Assembly: GCA_003167215.1 (NCBI GenBank)
Contig: PMTV01000050.1
Coordinates: 1-64,000 of the forward strand
From: Acidobacteriota bacterium
GTDB taxonomy: Bacteria > Acidobacteriota > Terriglobia > Acidiferrales > UBA7541
DNA length: 64,000 nt
Reading direction: 5' to 3'
The position numbers were made by a program, and so were the translations under genes. This document shows, piece after piece, positions 18,881 to 28,110 of the stretch. How positions within the stretch are numbered: the first letter of the stretch is position 1; each line of letters starts with the position of its first letter. The notes below the pieces were generated by a model that saw only the letters and a program-made list of their open reading frames with translations, did no database searches and was not told the DNA's origin.

Positions 18881-19450
18881 ATGACGGCTGGAAAGCACAG
18901 AATATCGAGAAAGTATCTTATGGGACTGGTGATCGTGCTGATGAGCGCTTCCCTGTTCGCTGCGTCGAGCATTTATGATTTCACCCTGCCGTCCATTGAC
19001 GGCAAGCCGATGCCGCTCGCAAATTTCAAAGGCAAAGTAATTCTGGTAGTGAACGTGGCCAGTCGTTGCGGATTCACTCCGCAATACACAGCGCTGGAAT
19101 CCGTCTACGAAAAATACAAGGATCAAGGATTCGTGATCCTAGGCTTCCCCGCGAATAATTTCGGAGGTCAGGAACCCGGCACGAACGCTGAAATCAAGAC
19201 TTTCTGCTCCGCAAAATACAGCGTCACCTTCCCGCTGTATGGCAAAGTTTCGGTGAAAGGCGACGATCAAACTCCGCTCTACAAATACCTGACCACGAGC
19301 GCCAACCCCTCTTTCGCCGGTGACATCAAGTGGAACTTCACGAAATTTCTTGTGGATCGCAGTGGCAACGTGGTTCAGCGCTTCGAATCCCAGATCACAC
19401 CCGATTCGCCGGAAGTGCTCGCGGCGATTGAGAAAGCACTGAAGCAATAG
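18881..19450 (+). CDS. Glutathione peroxidase-family thiol peroxidase, exported
   Basis: 189 residues. Residues 12-28 form a signal or membrane segment, then a full GPx fold. The peroxidatic residue is Cys63 in NVASRCGFT, with the catalytic Gln97 in FGGQEPG and the WNFTKF motif. Cys109 in IKTFCSAKYSVTFP matches the resolving Cys of thioredoxin-dependent GPx enzymes such as yeast Gpx3, so thioredoxin-like reductants are more likely than glutathione. Position 91 is Ala where many relatives have a Cys (FPCNQF). SD GGAGGAAAC precedes the ATG. It is a Cys enzyme, although the genome makes selenoproteins. Confidence 0.9.
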   Translation: MTAGKHRISRKYLMGLVIVLMSASLFAASSIYDFTLPSIDGKPMPLANFKGKVILVVNVASRCGFTPQYTALESVYEKYKDQGFVILGFPANNFGGQEPGTNAEIKTFCSAKYSVTFPLYGKVSVKGDDQTPLYKYLTTSANPSFAGDIKWNFTKFLVDRSGNVVQRFESQITPDSPEVLAAIEKALKQ

Positions 19451-19697
19451 ACTGGCGGACGCGAGCCGAAGCCCGCCACGCCTGTTGGGGCGCCGCCTAA
19501 ACTCTTCGATTGGTAATCTCGGCGTGATGAATTTACGGTCGGAAAAAGAACATCCTCAACAAAAAACACAACGTGCACGCTGCCAGTAAATTCAGGCTGT
19601 CGGTATCGGCAGATTCTGAAGCGCCTAGGCTCGGCTAATGCCGGGGCCTTTTCTAAGAGCAAAGACCCGATTGAATAAACATGTGGAATCTATATCG

Positions 19698-20681
19698 CTA
19701 CTGGCGATAGCCCTTAGGATGGCGCTGCCGCCAGGTCCACGCTGATTGGACGATTGCGCGCAAATCAGATACGAGAGGCTTCCAACCGAGAACAGTTTGG
19801 ATCCTGGAAGCGTCGGCGACCAATTTCGCAGGATCACCAGGCCGTGGCGCTTCAATTCGTGCATGTATTTCGCGTTGAGTCACTCGGCGCGCGCATTCGA
19901 TGACTTCAAACACGGAATGGCCGTGTCCAGTCCCAACGTTGAGGGATTCGGATTGGCCACCCCGGCGAAGGTGATCGAGCGCGAGAATATGCGCGTCAGC
20001 AAGATCTGAAACGTGAATGTAGTCGCGAATCGGAGTGCCGTCTGGCGTCGCATAATTATCGCCAAACACGGCAAGCTCGGGCTTTTCTCCTGTGGCGGCC
20101 GCGAGAATGTTCGGAATTAAATGCGTCTCGGGTTCGTGATCTTCCCCATAGCATTCGCTCGCTCCCGCCGCGTTGAAGTAGCGCAACGCGGCAAATCGCA
20201 AGCCATACGCACGATCGTAGCTTTCCAAGAGCCGTTCCATGCAGAATTTGGACCAGCCGTACGGGTTTTTCGGCCACTGGGGACACTGTTCCGAAATAGG
20301 CATTTCTGCAGGCTCGCCATACGTCGCGCAAGTGGACGAGAAAACCACGATCCGAACTTTCGCTCGGATCAAAGAGCCCATCAGCGCAGTCCCCTGAGCC
20401 ACATTATTTTCGAAATATTTTGCCGGCTCAGCAACCGACTCACCCACCGACGCCAGCGCGGCGAAATGAATACAAGCCTCGAGTCGATGCTCTTTCGCGA
20501 TGCGCTCCAAAAGAGCTGAATCTCCTACTTTTCCCTGGTAAAAAGGGACCCCCGGATCGACCGCTTCCCGGTGCCCGTATGCCAAATCATCTAGGACCAC
20601 AACCTCTTCCCGATTTGCGCGTAGGCGCTCCACCGTCACGCTGCCGATGTAACCCGCACCGCCTGTAACAAGGATCGTCAT
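19698..20681 (-). CDS. galE: UDP-glucose 4-epimerase
   Basis: NAD-dependent SDR that interconverts UDP-glucose and UDP-galactose. 327 residues, with TGGAGYIGS at the N-terminus, the catalytic Ser/Thr region SSTCATYG and the YGWSK Tyr-Lys motif. Two ATGs lie 6 nt apart; the inner one at 20681 (MTILVTGG) has AAGGA at the correct spacing, whereas the outer ATG directly abuts the SD, so the inner start is used. It opens the surface-glycan block and pairs functionally with galT at 51114-52115. Confidence 0.94.
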   Translation of the reverse strand: MTILVTGGAGYIGSVTVERLRANREEVVVLDDLAYGHREAVDPGVPFYQGKVGDSALLERIAKEHRLEACIHFAALASVGESVAEPAKYFENNVAQGTALMGSLIRAKVRIVVFSSTCATYGEPAEMPISEQCPQWPKNPYGWSKFCMERLLESYDRAYGLRFAALRYFNAAGASECYGEDHEPETHLIPNILAAATGEKPELAVFGDNYATPDGTPIRDYIHVSDLADAHILALDHLRRGGQSESLNVGTGHGHSVFEVIECARRVTQREIHARIEAPRPGDPAKLVADASRIQTVLGWKPLVSDLRAIVQSAWTWRQRHPKGYRQ

Positions 20682-20950
20682 GCCCATCCTTTCAGCACTT
20701 TGAATCTACTCATGGTGCGTTACACGGTGGAAATTCGCAAGGTGCCGAAGGTCAACTTGGAAGTTGCCAGGAAGGTGCGGGAGACAATCAATCACGACAC
20801 GGGGAAAAGATGGTGAGAACGGAGAAGCAGGTGGCCCAGCCCTAATTTTTATTAAGGATTCCCTCTGCTCCTCCACTCTCCGCGAGCATATTCCCGCAGA
20901 AGAACGCGAGCATCTATCGGGAGAATACTGTATCTGCGAGCCGGTCTAAC

Positions 20951-21068
20951 TGTAGCCTCCGGCGAGGTAAAGATATGCTTCGGATTTCCCGCTGCGTTTT
21001 TCGAGTTTTCCGGAACTCGGCGTGCGGCTCTCCAGTTGTTATCAAATTGAACCGGGGATAGAATCCGG
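20951..21068 (+). promoter_or_regulatory. Promoter element, copy A (upstream of GT2 gene)
   Basis: TTGTTA (21036-21041), a 17-bp spacer and TAGAAT (21059-21064) form a good sigma70-type promoter for the gene at 21200. The whole stretch from TGTAG at 20951 resembles 22309-22405 upstream of the PQQ-like gene, most closely over the last 55 bp. The rest of the 518-bp gap between galE and this gene shows no convincing gene. Confidence 0.7.
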
Positions 21069-21199
21069 TCTGACCGAGCGTCTAACGGGCGGCTCTTGAG
21101 CAAGCGGATTCCTCGTACTGGACTCGAATGGACTTGAATGCTTTTAGGTACGGTGGAACGCGTTTTGACGGCTACATCCGAATCCGGCAAGAATGAATA

Positions 21200-22228
21200 A
21201 TGCAGCTAGCAAACAATAATTATCGTCTGTTGCAGCCGCGTCCTTATCCCGCCCTGCTTTCGTTTGTCATTCCGATGTACAACGAAGGATTAGTCGTACC
21301 GTTCTTGACCAGTGGGTTGGAACAATTCATGACGGAGCTGCGTGGTGAAGCGGAAGTCGTTCTGGTCAACGATGGGAGCACCGATTCAACCTTGAAACAA
21401 ATCGTTGAATGGGCGCAACAGAACCCGCGCGTAAAGGTGGTAAACCTCTCGCGCAACTTCGGGCATCAGATCGCCTCCACCGCGGGCTTAGACTACGCAA
21501 CGGGCGATGCAGTTGTCCTACTAGACTCTGATATGCAGGAGCCCCTCAACGTCATTCACCGGATGATCGAGCGCTACTGCGAAGGCTACGATGTGGTGTA
21601 TGGCCAGCGCGAAGCCCGCCGTGGAGAGACGTGGTTTAAGAGGCTTACTGCGTGGTTGTTCTACCGATTGATGCGTATGTTGGTCCACAAGGACCTGCCG
21701 GTAGATGCAGGGGATTTCCGCCTGCTTTCCCGTCCCTGTTTGGATGCCCTGCAACAAATGCGAGAGACACATCGTTTTCTTCGCGGAATGGTGGCGTGGG
21801 TAGGATTTCCACAAACCGGAGTTCCCTACGAACGATCGCCGCGAGTTGCGGGATCATCCAAATATACCCTGACGAAAATGGTGAAGCTTGCATGGACCGC
21901 AGCGACTTCTTTTTCGATATTTCCCCTGAAAGTGAGTACGTTGCTGGGCGTTGTCGTCACGCTATTGGGGTTGGAAGAGGCAGTTCGGGCTGTTCTGTCG
22001 AAGATCTTCCACTGGTACGTCGTGCCAGGATGGTCCTCACTGACCGTGCTTATTAGCATCATTGGTGGTGCGACGTTGGTGAGCATTGGAGTGCTGGGTG
22101 AGTACGTCGGAAAGCTGTATGAACAAACTAAAAACCGTCCCCTTTACTTGGTATCACAAACGGTGAATGTTGGTTCGGAGAAACAGTCCGATGGGAATCG
22201 GCGTTTTGAGACGACTGGGAAGCCGTGA
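21200..22228 (+). CDS. Family 2 glycosyltransferase, GtrB/dolichol-phosphate-mannosyltransferase type
   Basis: 342 residues. The N-terminal GT-A domain has SFVIPMYNE, the nucleotide-binding VLVNDGSTDST and the DSDMQEP metal motif, then VDAGDFRLLSR. Two C-terminal helices (about residues 235-260 and 270-295) anchor it in the membrane, as in GtrB/ArnC enzymes that transfer a sugar from a nucleotide donor to polyprenyl phosphate. The product lipid-sugar would feed GT-C enzymes such as those at 24155 and 25791. The leader is about 130 nt from the predicted promoter. Sugar identity is not readable from the sequence. Confidence 0.9.
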   Translation: MQLANNNYRLLQPRPYPALLSFVIPMYNEGLVVPFLTSGLEQFMTELRGEAEVVLVNDGSTDSTLKQIVEWAQQNPRVKVVNLSRNFGHQIASTAGLDYATGDAVVLLDSDMQEPLNVIHRMIERYCEGYDVVYGQREARRGETWFKRLTAWLFYRLMRMLVHKDLPVDAGDFRLLSRPCLDALQQMRETHRFLRGMVAWVGFPQTGVPYERSPRVAGSSKYTLTKMVKLAWTAATSFSIFPLKVSTLLGVVVTLLGLEEAVRAVLSKIFHWYVVPGWSSLTVLISIIGGATLVSIGVLGEYVGKLYEQTKNRPLYLVSQTVNVGSEKQSDGNRRFETTGKP

Positions 22229-22308
22229 TCCCCTACAGTTGGTACATCGCCTTTACGGCATACTGCTCTTTCTTATCGTCTTAACGTTAGCGCTCAAATA
22301 TTAACGAT

Positions 22309-22405
22309 TGTAGGCGACCGGCAATGTAAAGATCCCCTTCAGGTCTTCAAAATTCGGCGCGCGGCTCCGCCGTTGTTATCGAATTGAATCGAGGATAGAA
22401 TCGAA
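22309..22405 (+). promoter_or_regulatory. Promoter element, copy B (upstream of PQQ-like gene)
   Basis: TTGTTA (22373-22378), 17 bp and TAGAAT (22396-22401) repeat the architecture of copy A at 20951-21068. Transcription would begin near 22408, about 20 nt before the ATG at 22429, so here the element directly supplies the promoter and the SD follows at once. Confidence 0.72.
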
Positions 22406-22428
22406 CGTTTCTTGAGGTGGCAAGAATC

Positions 22429-24153
22429 ATGTCGATAGGGTGTGTGAAAGCCGCGCTAATCATTTCTTTTTTGCTTCTGCTTTGCGTCGTTCGTACGCAG
22501 GATACGAAGGAATCATTTAATCTCTACACACAGCGGGTAGATAACCAGCGCACGGGTGTCAATCTTGTCGAAAAAGAGCTAAGCCAATCGAGTGTGAAAA
22601 CTCGGTTCGGAAAATTGTGGACTCTCTATTCCGATGCCAAAGTTATGGCTCAGCCGCTGTATGTATCTAATCTTGTGAGCGCCAAATGCCCGCAGGGTTG
22701 CAATACTGTGATATTTGCCTCGATGAACGACACGGTTTACGCGTACATGGCTGATCAAAAACCGACCAGCTCGAACGACACTCTGGTCTGGTCGAAATCT
22801 CTCGGGACTCCGCGTGCGGGTTCGCATGACATTGACGAGTCCGCTATCGACGATCCATCCTGGGGAATTCTGGGAACTCCGGTAATCGATATCGCTAACA
22901 ATCTTCTTTATCTCGTAGCGTGGAACGACGATCAGATGTACCGGCTCTACGCGCTGAATCTTCGTACCGGCGAGATAGCGAAAGGCCCGGTGGTTGTGGA
23001 GGGTTCCATCGAGGGCGAGCCTTTTTTTCGTCGCGAGCCTAAGTGGAGCCAGCGGCGGAAACAGCGCGCCGCATTATTATTGGACCATGGAGCGCTCTAC
23101 ATAGCCTTCGGGTATGACAATCCCACTGGAATCGGCGGGTGGCTATTCGTCTACGATTCCGCGACCCTTCAGATACGAACCGTGTGGAGTGCCGAGCCGA
23201 ACGGGAAGGGCGGCGGTATTTGGATGTCGGGGACCGGCCCGGTGGCAGATGACGCGGGCAATGTCTATCTCCAAACTGCGAATGGTGAGTTCAACGCGTC
23301 GCGGAATCAGTATGGAAACAGCATGCTCAAACTTCATCTCCAAGGTGAAAAGCTTGACCTTGTAGATTCTTTCACGCCGTGTAATCAGTCGTATTTGAAT
23401 CACGAGGATCTGGACATGGGTTCAGCCGCTCCTCTGCTGTTACCGGGCAATTTGATTCTCGGCGGCGGGAAGTTTGGGACGCTGTATTTAATGAGCCGCG
23501 ACCATCTAGCGGGCTTCGTACCCGCCGGCGGAATCTGGCGACCCGAATGCCAAAATTCAGATCGAGTTTTGCAGACAGTTGACGTAGATCGCGGACATAT
23601 TCACGGCGCGCCTATTTATTGGAAAGGTCCAAACGGTACGCAATGGATCTACGTGATGGCCGAACAGCGAAGTCTGGAGGCCCTTCCATTTGCCGACGGA
23701 AAACTCAAGACCGGCGACGCGGATATTAGGATGAGCGGTTGGAAACCTCCGCATCAGTCACCGCCGGCTTGCCACCATCCCGCCAAGAATTGGATGCCGG
23801 GAGGCATACTCGCGGTCTCGAGCGAAGAAGATTTGCAGGGCACTGGAATCGTGTGGGCGCTGGTTCCCGCCAATGGCGATTCGAACGGCTATCGCGGCGT
23901 GAAAGGAATGCTGTTGGCCCTCAACGCTGAAGACGTTTCCCAGGAATTATGGCGAAGCCAGGGACCCGACGCAGAAACAGACACACCTGATAGCCTTGGC
24001 TTACTCGCGCGTTTCGTGCCGCCAACGGTGGCCAATGGAAAGGTTTTTGTAGCGAACGCCGGCGATCATGAAGAACTCAAGCGATATTGTGGAACTCGTC
24101 CAACCAAATTTCCGAGTAATTACGCGGTGGTAGTGTATGGCTTGAAGAACTAG
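22429..24153 (+). CDS. Exported PQQ-like beta-propeller protein
   Basis: 574 residues with an N-terminal signal peptide (MSIGCVKAALIISFLLLLC) and repeated quinoprotein-like blades such as VYAYMAD, YRLYALNLRTGE, GGWLFVYDSATLQ, GNVYLQTANGE and KGMLLALNAED. The ATG at 22429 was chosen over a GTG at 22417 because GAGGTGG lies 8 nt before it and the predicted transcript starts near 22408. No catalytic residues of PQQ dehydrogenases are evident, so it is probably a structural or binding propeller. It runs into the next gene with a 1-nt gap, indicating an operon with the membrane glycosyltransferase-like gene. Confidence 0.78.
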   Translation: MSIGCVKAALIISFLLLLCVVRTQDTKESFNLYTQRVDNQRTGVNLVEKELSQSSVKTRFGKLWTLYSDAKVMAQPLYVSNLVSAKCPQGCNTVIFASMNDTVYAYMADQKPTSSNDTLVWSKSLGTPRAGSHDIDESAIDDPSWGILGTPVIDIANNLLYLVAWNDDQMYRLYALNLRTGEIAKGPVVVEGSIEGEPFFRREPKWSQRRKQRAALLLDHGALYIAFGYDNPTGIGGWLFVYDSATLQIRTVWSAEPNGKGGGIWMSGTGPVADDAGNVYLQTANGEFNASRNQYGNSMLKLHLQGEKLDLVDSFTPCNQSYLNHEDLDMGSAAPLLLPGNLILGGGKFGTLYLMSRDHLAGFVPAGGIWRPECQNSDRVLQTVDVDRGHIHGAPIYWKGPNGTQWIYVMAEQRSLEALPFADGKLKTGDADIRMSGWKPPHQSPPACHHPAKNWMPGGILAVSSEEDLQGTGIVWALVPANGDSNGYRGVKGMLLALNAEDVSQELWRSQGPDAETDTPDSLGLLARFVPPTVANGKVFVANAGDHEELKRYCGTRPTKFPSNYAVVVYGLKN

Positions 24154-24154
24154 C

Positions 24155-25699
24155 ATGTCTCGTGAACCTAACGTAGCTCCCGACGATCGAGCATGGACGG
24201 CAGACACCGGAGATTGGCTCGTTCTCGGACTCATTTCCTTGTTTTGCCTTATCACCGCTATCTACCCTGTCGTTCGAGCGTTTTACCACTTTGAAGTGAA
24301 CTACAAAGAAGGCTGGATGATGTACGACGCAATGGCTGTTGCACATCACCTTCCTCTTTATGGCACGAAGTACGGCTGGACGCTGGTAGATTACCCGGCC
24401 TTATCGTTTTACATCATGTCTTTTCTATCTCGCTTCTTTCACGATTACCTTTTGACTGGGAGGCTAGTCCAGCTGGTCTCGTTTGGAGTCTGTTCCCTGT
24501 TCATCGGGCTAATCATCCGGAAGCTGACGGGACGTCTGGCGCCCGCGATCTTCGGATCCGTTTTTTGCGTGGGCCTGTTTTGCGCCGGGGCAACACGGTA
24601 TATAGGAGTGGACGACCCTCAAATGCTTGCGGAAGTCTTCTTCCTTAGTGGCCTACTATTATATCTTTCCAAGCGTCCCACTTTTGGCCGTATCGCAGTG
24701 ATTGCCTTTCTTTTTGTCGTAGGCGGGAATATCAAACACAATCTCGTTGACTTGCCTCTCGCAGTGTTCATAGACCTCTGGTTGATTTCACGACGAAAGG
24801 CTCTACAATTTTTGCTTTGTGCGGCAGTCCTCATCACCTGCTCGATTCTTGGGACCATAAAAATAGCTGGGCCTTTCTTCATACAGAACATGCTCAGTTT
24901 CCGTCATTATTCCTTGCTGGGTGCGTTCCTCGACTTCCTCTACTACTACTCCGTGATTCTTTTGCCCTTTGTTGCTGCGTTGATCTGGGCCGTCAAGGCG
25001 CAAAGAGATACATCGAATCGCGTAATTTCCATCTTCTTTTTCACTTCGCTATTCGCCGGAATATTTTTCTCGGGAGGCACGGGAATATCCATCAACGTTT
25101 ATTTCAGTAACTTCTTTGCGATCTCAATCGTTATGGGGATGCTTCTCTATTCTGCCTGGCGCGTCCCTTCTCCTTTCGCTAAGTACAAGTTTCTGGGACG
25201 GCGCGCAGTCCCTCTGATTTTGTCCGCTTTTCTGGTTTTAGCCTTGATTTTGTCGGGCTGCTCCAACGTTTGGGGTCGTATCGCGGAGTTGCCGGAGGAG
25301 CAGAGGCAATTCGACGCAGAGGTGTCCTTTTTGAAGGCCCAGCCGGGTCCGGCGATCTGCGAGAGTCTCCTGCGTTGCTTCTATGCAGGAAAACCATATG
25401 TGTATGATCCTTACCACTTTACCAGGTTAGTCTCCCTCAATCTGCTTGACAGCGGAGGACTTGTTGCCGAGATCAAGACTTTTCATTACGGAGCCATTCA
25501 GCTTCGTGGGCCTTTGCACTCTCTAGAACGCCCAAACGAGCGTTTCCCGGACGCGGTCCTCGACGCCATTGATCAATATTACAGTCTTTCGGCTGAGTAT
25601 CCGGATTGCGCGATTTACGTCCCTAGGACATCCAGCAAGAATCAAACATACGGCGAAGCGCGATTCGATCCCGTTCAAAGCAATTATCCTCCTGAATAG
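24155..25699 (+). CDS. GT-C-like membrane glycosyltransferase
   Basis: 514 residues with about ten hydrophobic helices. After the first helix the loop HFEVNYKEGWMMYDAMAVAHH carries the acidic EGW motif characteristic of GT39/ArnT-like enzymes that use polyprenyl-phosphate sugars. The C-terminal 120 residues after the last helix are soluble and presumably extracytoplasmic. The ATG follows the stop of the PQQ-like gene after one base. With the GT2 enzyme upstream it fits a lipid-linked sugar transfer pathway for a surface glycan; the acceptor is unknown. Confidence 0.75.
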   Translation: MSREPNVAPDDRAWTADTGDWLVLGLISLFCLITAIYPVVRAFYHFEVNYKEGWMMYDAMAVAHHLPLYGTKYGWTLVDYPALSFYIMSFLSRFFHDYLLTGRLVQLVSFGVCSLFIGLIIRKLTGRLAPAIFGSVFCVGLFCAGATRYIGVDDPQMLAEVFFLSGLLLYLSKRPTFGRIAVIAFLFVVGGNIKHNLVDLPLAVFIDLWLISRRKALQFLLCAAVLITCSILGTIKIAGPFFIQNMLSFRHYSLLGAFLDFLYYYSVILLPFVAALIWAVKAQRDTSNRVISIFFFTSLFAGIFFSGGTGISINVYFSNFFAISIVMGMLLYSAWRVPSPFAKYKFLGRRAVPLILSAFLVLALILSGCSNVWGRIAELPEEQRQFDAEVSFLKAQPGPAICESLLRCFYAGKPYVYDPYHFTRLVSLNLLDSGGLVAEIKTFHYGAIQLRGPLHSLERPNERFPDAVLDAIDQYYSLSAEYPDCAIYVPRTSSKNQTYGEARFDPVQSNYPPE

Positions 25700-25790
25700 G
25701 AGACCGCGCAGGTCCCGGCATGGAGATCCGCTTCAGCCAGCTCGAGATTGCATTTTCTCCGGCGCCGAGGCCCGGCTGGAGCGGTCTCTG

Positions 25791-27257
25791 GTGAGCTCCG
25801 CCACCTCTTCTCCGCCCAACCCTATACGTGACGTTCTTATCCTCTCGAGTATCACCGGCGCAGCGGTGCTCATCAATGGCTACCACTATGGGATCGAGGA
25901 CATGGGGATTTATCTGCCGGCCATCAAGAAAATAATAGATCCCGCTCTCTTTCCTTACGATGCGAATTTTTCCCTGTTGTTTACTCGATGGACGTCGTTT
26001 CATCCAGCGGTAGCAGCCGCAGTCCGTATTTCACATATTTCGCTTGAATCATTTCTTTTCTATTTGCATATCGTAAGCATCCTTCTGGTGCTGCTGGGCT
26101 GTCTGCAATTAATCCGCAAATGTTTTTCGCAGCCTGCCGCCCAATGGTGTGGCGTCGCCCTGGTGGCCACCTTGCTGACATTTCCGGTGGCGGGCACTGC
26201 GCTCTTTGTGGTGGACCAGCACCTGCATCCGCGCACGTTTGCCACCGCCTTCCTGCTATTCGGCGCCGTGGCCGTGCTCGAAAAAAGATCGATAGCTTTG
26301 CTCTGGATTTTCTTAACCGCGCTTTGCCATCCCACCATGGCTGTGTATGGAGCCTTCCATTTGTTCTTTCTCGCATGGCCAGAAAAGTTCTTGGCGCAAC
26401 CCGCCCTCGCCTTTGGCAGCATCCCATTCGCAGCCCCTCCGAATCCGATTTGGCGGGAAGTCATGGCCGGCCGCGGCTACCACTATCCGTTTCTTTGGGC
26501 CTGGTACGAATGGCTGGGAGCATTGGCACCCATCGCGTTACTGGAATATTTTGCGCGGATCGCGCGGCGTGACGGCATGTCGACTTTCGAGCGCGTGTGC
26601 CGCCGGCTGATAATTTCAACTTCCCTCGGCGTCCTGATCGCAATTGTCGCCTCTGAGTTTTTACAAACTCAGACGCAGACCTGGGCGCGGCTTGAACCCA
26701 TGCGTGTCCTCCACTTCACCTATGTAATATTCATTCTGTTTTCGGGCGCGATGCTCGGAAAATATGCGTTGCACGGGCGGCCAATGCGCTGGTTTGCGCT
26801 TTTCGTTCCACTGGCGCTCATAATGTTTTTTGCTCAGCGCCAGGAATTTCCGTCGAGTTACCACATCGAATGGCCCCACCGGGCTCCCCGCAACGAGTGG
26901 GTAAAAGCATTCGAGTGGGCCCGCGACAATACTCCGAAGAGTGCACTTTTCGCACTGGACCCAAATTACGCAAAATTGCCGGGAGAGGATTACTACGGCT
27001 TCCGCGCATTCGCAGAACGAAGTATGCTCGCCGACGGTGACAAAGATGCCTCGGTTGTCGCCCTGTTTCCCGAGCTTGCCTGGCAGTGGAATCTGGAAGT
27101 AACAGATCGGGGAAATTGGAAGCAGTTCACGCTCGCGGATTTTGAGCGCTTGAAGAAAAAATACGGCGTGACCTGGGTGATCGTAGTCCGGCCTGGCGTT
27201 TCCGGCCTTTCGTGTCCGTATGCCAACAGCGAAGTAATGGTCTGCCGGATTCCTTAG
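25791..27257 (+). CDS. Multi-pass membrane protein, GT-C-like
   Basis: 488 residues, about ten hydrophobic helices, with the N-terminal loop HYGIEDMGIYLPAIKK of a kind common in large uncharacterised bacterial membrane proteins. The frame is open 74 codons further into the previous gene, but that stretch overlaps the end of the upstream coding sequence; the GTG at 25791 (MSSATSSPPN) with GGAG about 9 nt upstream gives a sensible short cytoplasmic N-terminus. It follows the gene at 24155-25699 by 91 bp on the same strand. Function not proven; association with glycan export or transfer is by context. Confidence 0.68.
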   Translation: MSSATSSPPNPIRDVLILSSITGAAVLINGYHYGIEDMGIYLPAIKKIIDPALFPYDANFSLLFTRWTSFHPAVAAAVRISHISLESFLFYLHIVSILLVLLGCLQLIRKCFSQPAAQWCGVALVATLLTFPVAGTALFVVDQHLHPRTFATAFLLFGAVAVLEKRSIALLWIFLTALCHPTMAVYGAFHLFFLAWPEKFLAQPALAFGSIPFAAPPNPIWREVMAGRGYHYPFLWAWYEWLGALAPIALLEYFARIARRDGMSTFERVCRRLIISTSLGVLIAIVASEFLQTQTQTWARLEPMRVLHFTYVIFILFSGAMLGKYALHGRPMRWFALFVPLALIMFFAQRQEFPSSYHIEWPHRAPRNEWVKAFEWARDNTPKSALFALDPNYAKLPGEDYYGFRAFAERSMLADGDKDASVVALFPELAWQWNLEVTDRGNWKQFTLADFERLKKKYGVTWVIVVRPGVSGLSCPYANSEVMVCRIP

Positions 27258-27280
27258 TCACTGAGGCGCTTCGTTTCGAC

Positions 27281-27976
27281 TTATTTCTTGACTGCCCAGT
27301 GCTGGCCAATGCCCCCGAAGAAGTACGAGCGCGTCGCCACGCGCACGTATCCGGAGTCCTCGAGCAGCGCGGAAAAGTCCCGCATGGAGAGAAAGCTCCG
27401 TAGTGAATCTGGAATATAGGTGTAAACGCGCGCACGGCCGTGAAGCAGCAAGCCCCAGACGGCGCCCTGCGCGTATAAGTACGCAAGATAAATCTCGCGC
27501 AACACAGCATTCGACGGCAGGAAAAAATCGATGCTGACTATTGATCCTCCGGCCCTCGTAACACGTTTGATTTCCTGCACGGCCGCCTTCAGGTCGGGAA
27601 AGTTTCGCAACCCGTAGCCGATGAAAACGCAATCGAAAGAATTGCCCGCGAAGGGTAAGCACGCCGCGTCACTGCAGACCGCATTTTTCAGCCCCCGAAC
27701 GCGGGCCAGTCGCAGCATGAGTTCGGTAATATCCGCGGCAATCACCGTTGCCCTGGGCAGGCGTTCGATCACGAGCTGTGAAATGTCCCCCGTCCCGCAA
27801 GCCAAATCCAGCACGGATGCGTTTTCCGCCAGCGCGGCTCTCGCTACGCTAAGGCGTTTCCACCGCCGGTCCAGGCCGAAGGAAAAAACGCGGGAGATAA
27901 AATCGTAGCGCGGCGCGATCGTGTCAAACATCTGCCGCATGAGGCGAGAGTCTTGGCGTTCTTCGGGAGATTTCAT
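27281..27976 (-). CDS. ubiE: UbiE/MenG-type quinone methyltransferase
   Basis: S-adenosylmethionine-dependent C-methyltransferase of quinone synthesis. 231 residues, with the family signature YDFISRVFSFGLDRRWKR, motif I VLDLACGTGDIS and the GYGLRNFPD motif. In Acidobacteriota the quinone is usually menaquinone, so the demethylmenaquinone step (MenG) is the more likely activity. It would serve the quinone pool used by the formate dehydrogenase in this window. The gene converges on the membrane protein gene with a 23-bp gap and is divergent from the hydrolase gene. Confidence 0.9.
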   Translation of the reverse strand: MKSPEERQDSRLMRQMFDTIAPRYDFISRVFSFGLDRRWKRLSVARAALAENASVLDLACGTGDISQLVIERLPRATVIAADITELMLRLARVRGLKNAVCSDAACLPFAGNSFDCVFIGYGLRNFPDLKAAVQEIKRVTRAGGSIVSIDFFLPSNAVLREIYLAYLYAQGAVWGLLLHGRARVYTYIPDSLRSFLSMRDFSALLEDSGYVRVATRSYFFGGIGQHWAVKK

Positions 27977-28110
27977 TTTCGGCTGTGAATCTTACCACTC
28001 ATGCTTAGTTAGAAGCGCGTTTCCAAAGCGCGATTGTGCAACTCAAAAACCTTGCCGCAGCCCCTTCGCACAATTATCATCGCTGACGCCATTGCCAGAC
28101 GAGGTGAGCC

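Noticed and set aside
19451-19500. TGGCGG...CCGCCA hairpin after the peroxidase gene as a terminator
   Set aside because: The stem is only six pairs with a long loop and no T-run follows.
25569-25790. Upstream 74 codons as part of the membrane protein at 25791
   Set aside because: They overlap the end of the preceding gene and have no hydrophobic or conserved character; the GTG at 25791 gives a normal N-terminus.
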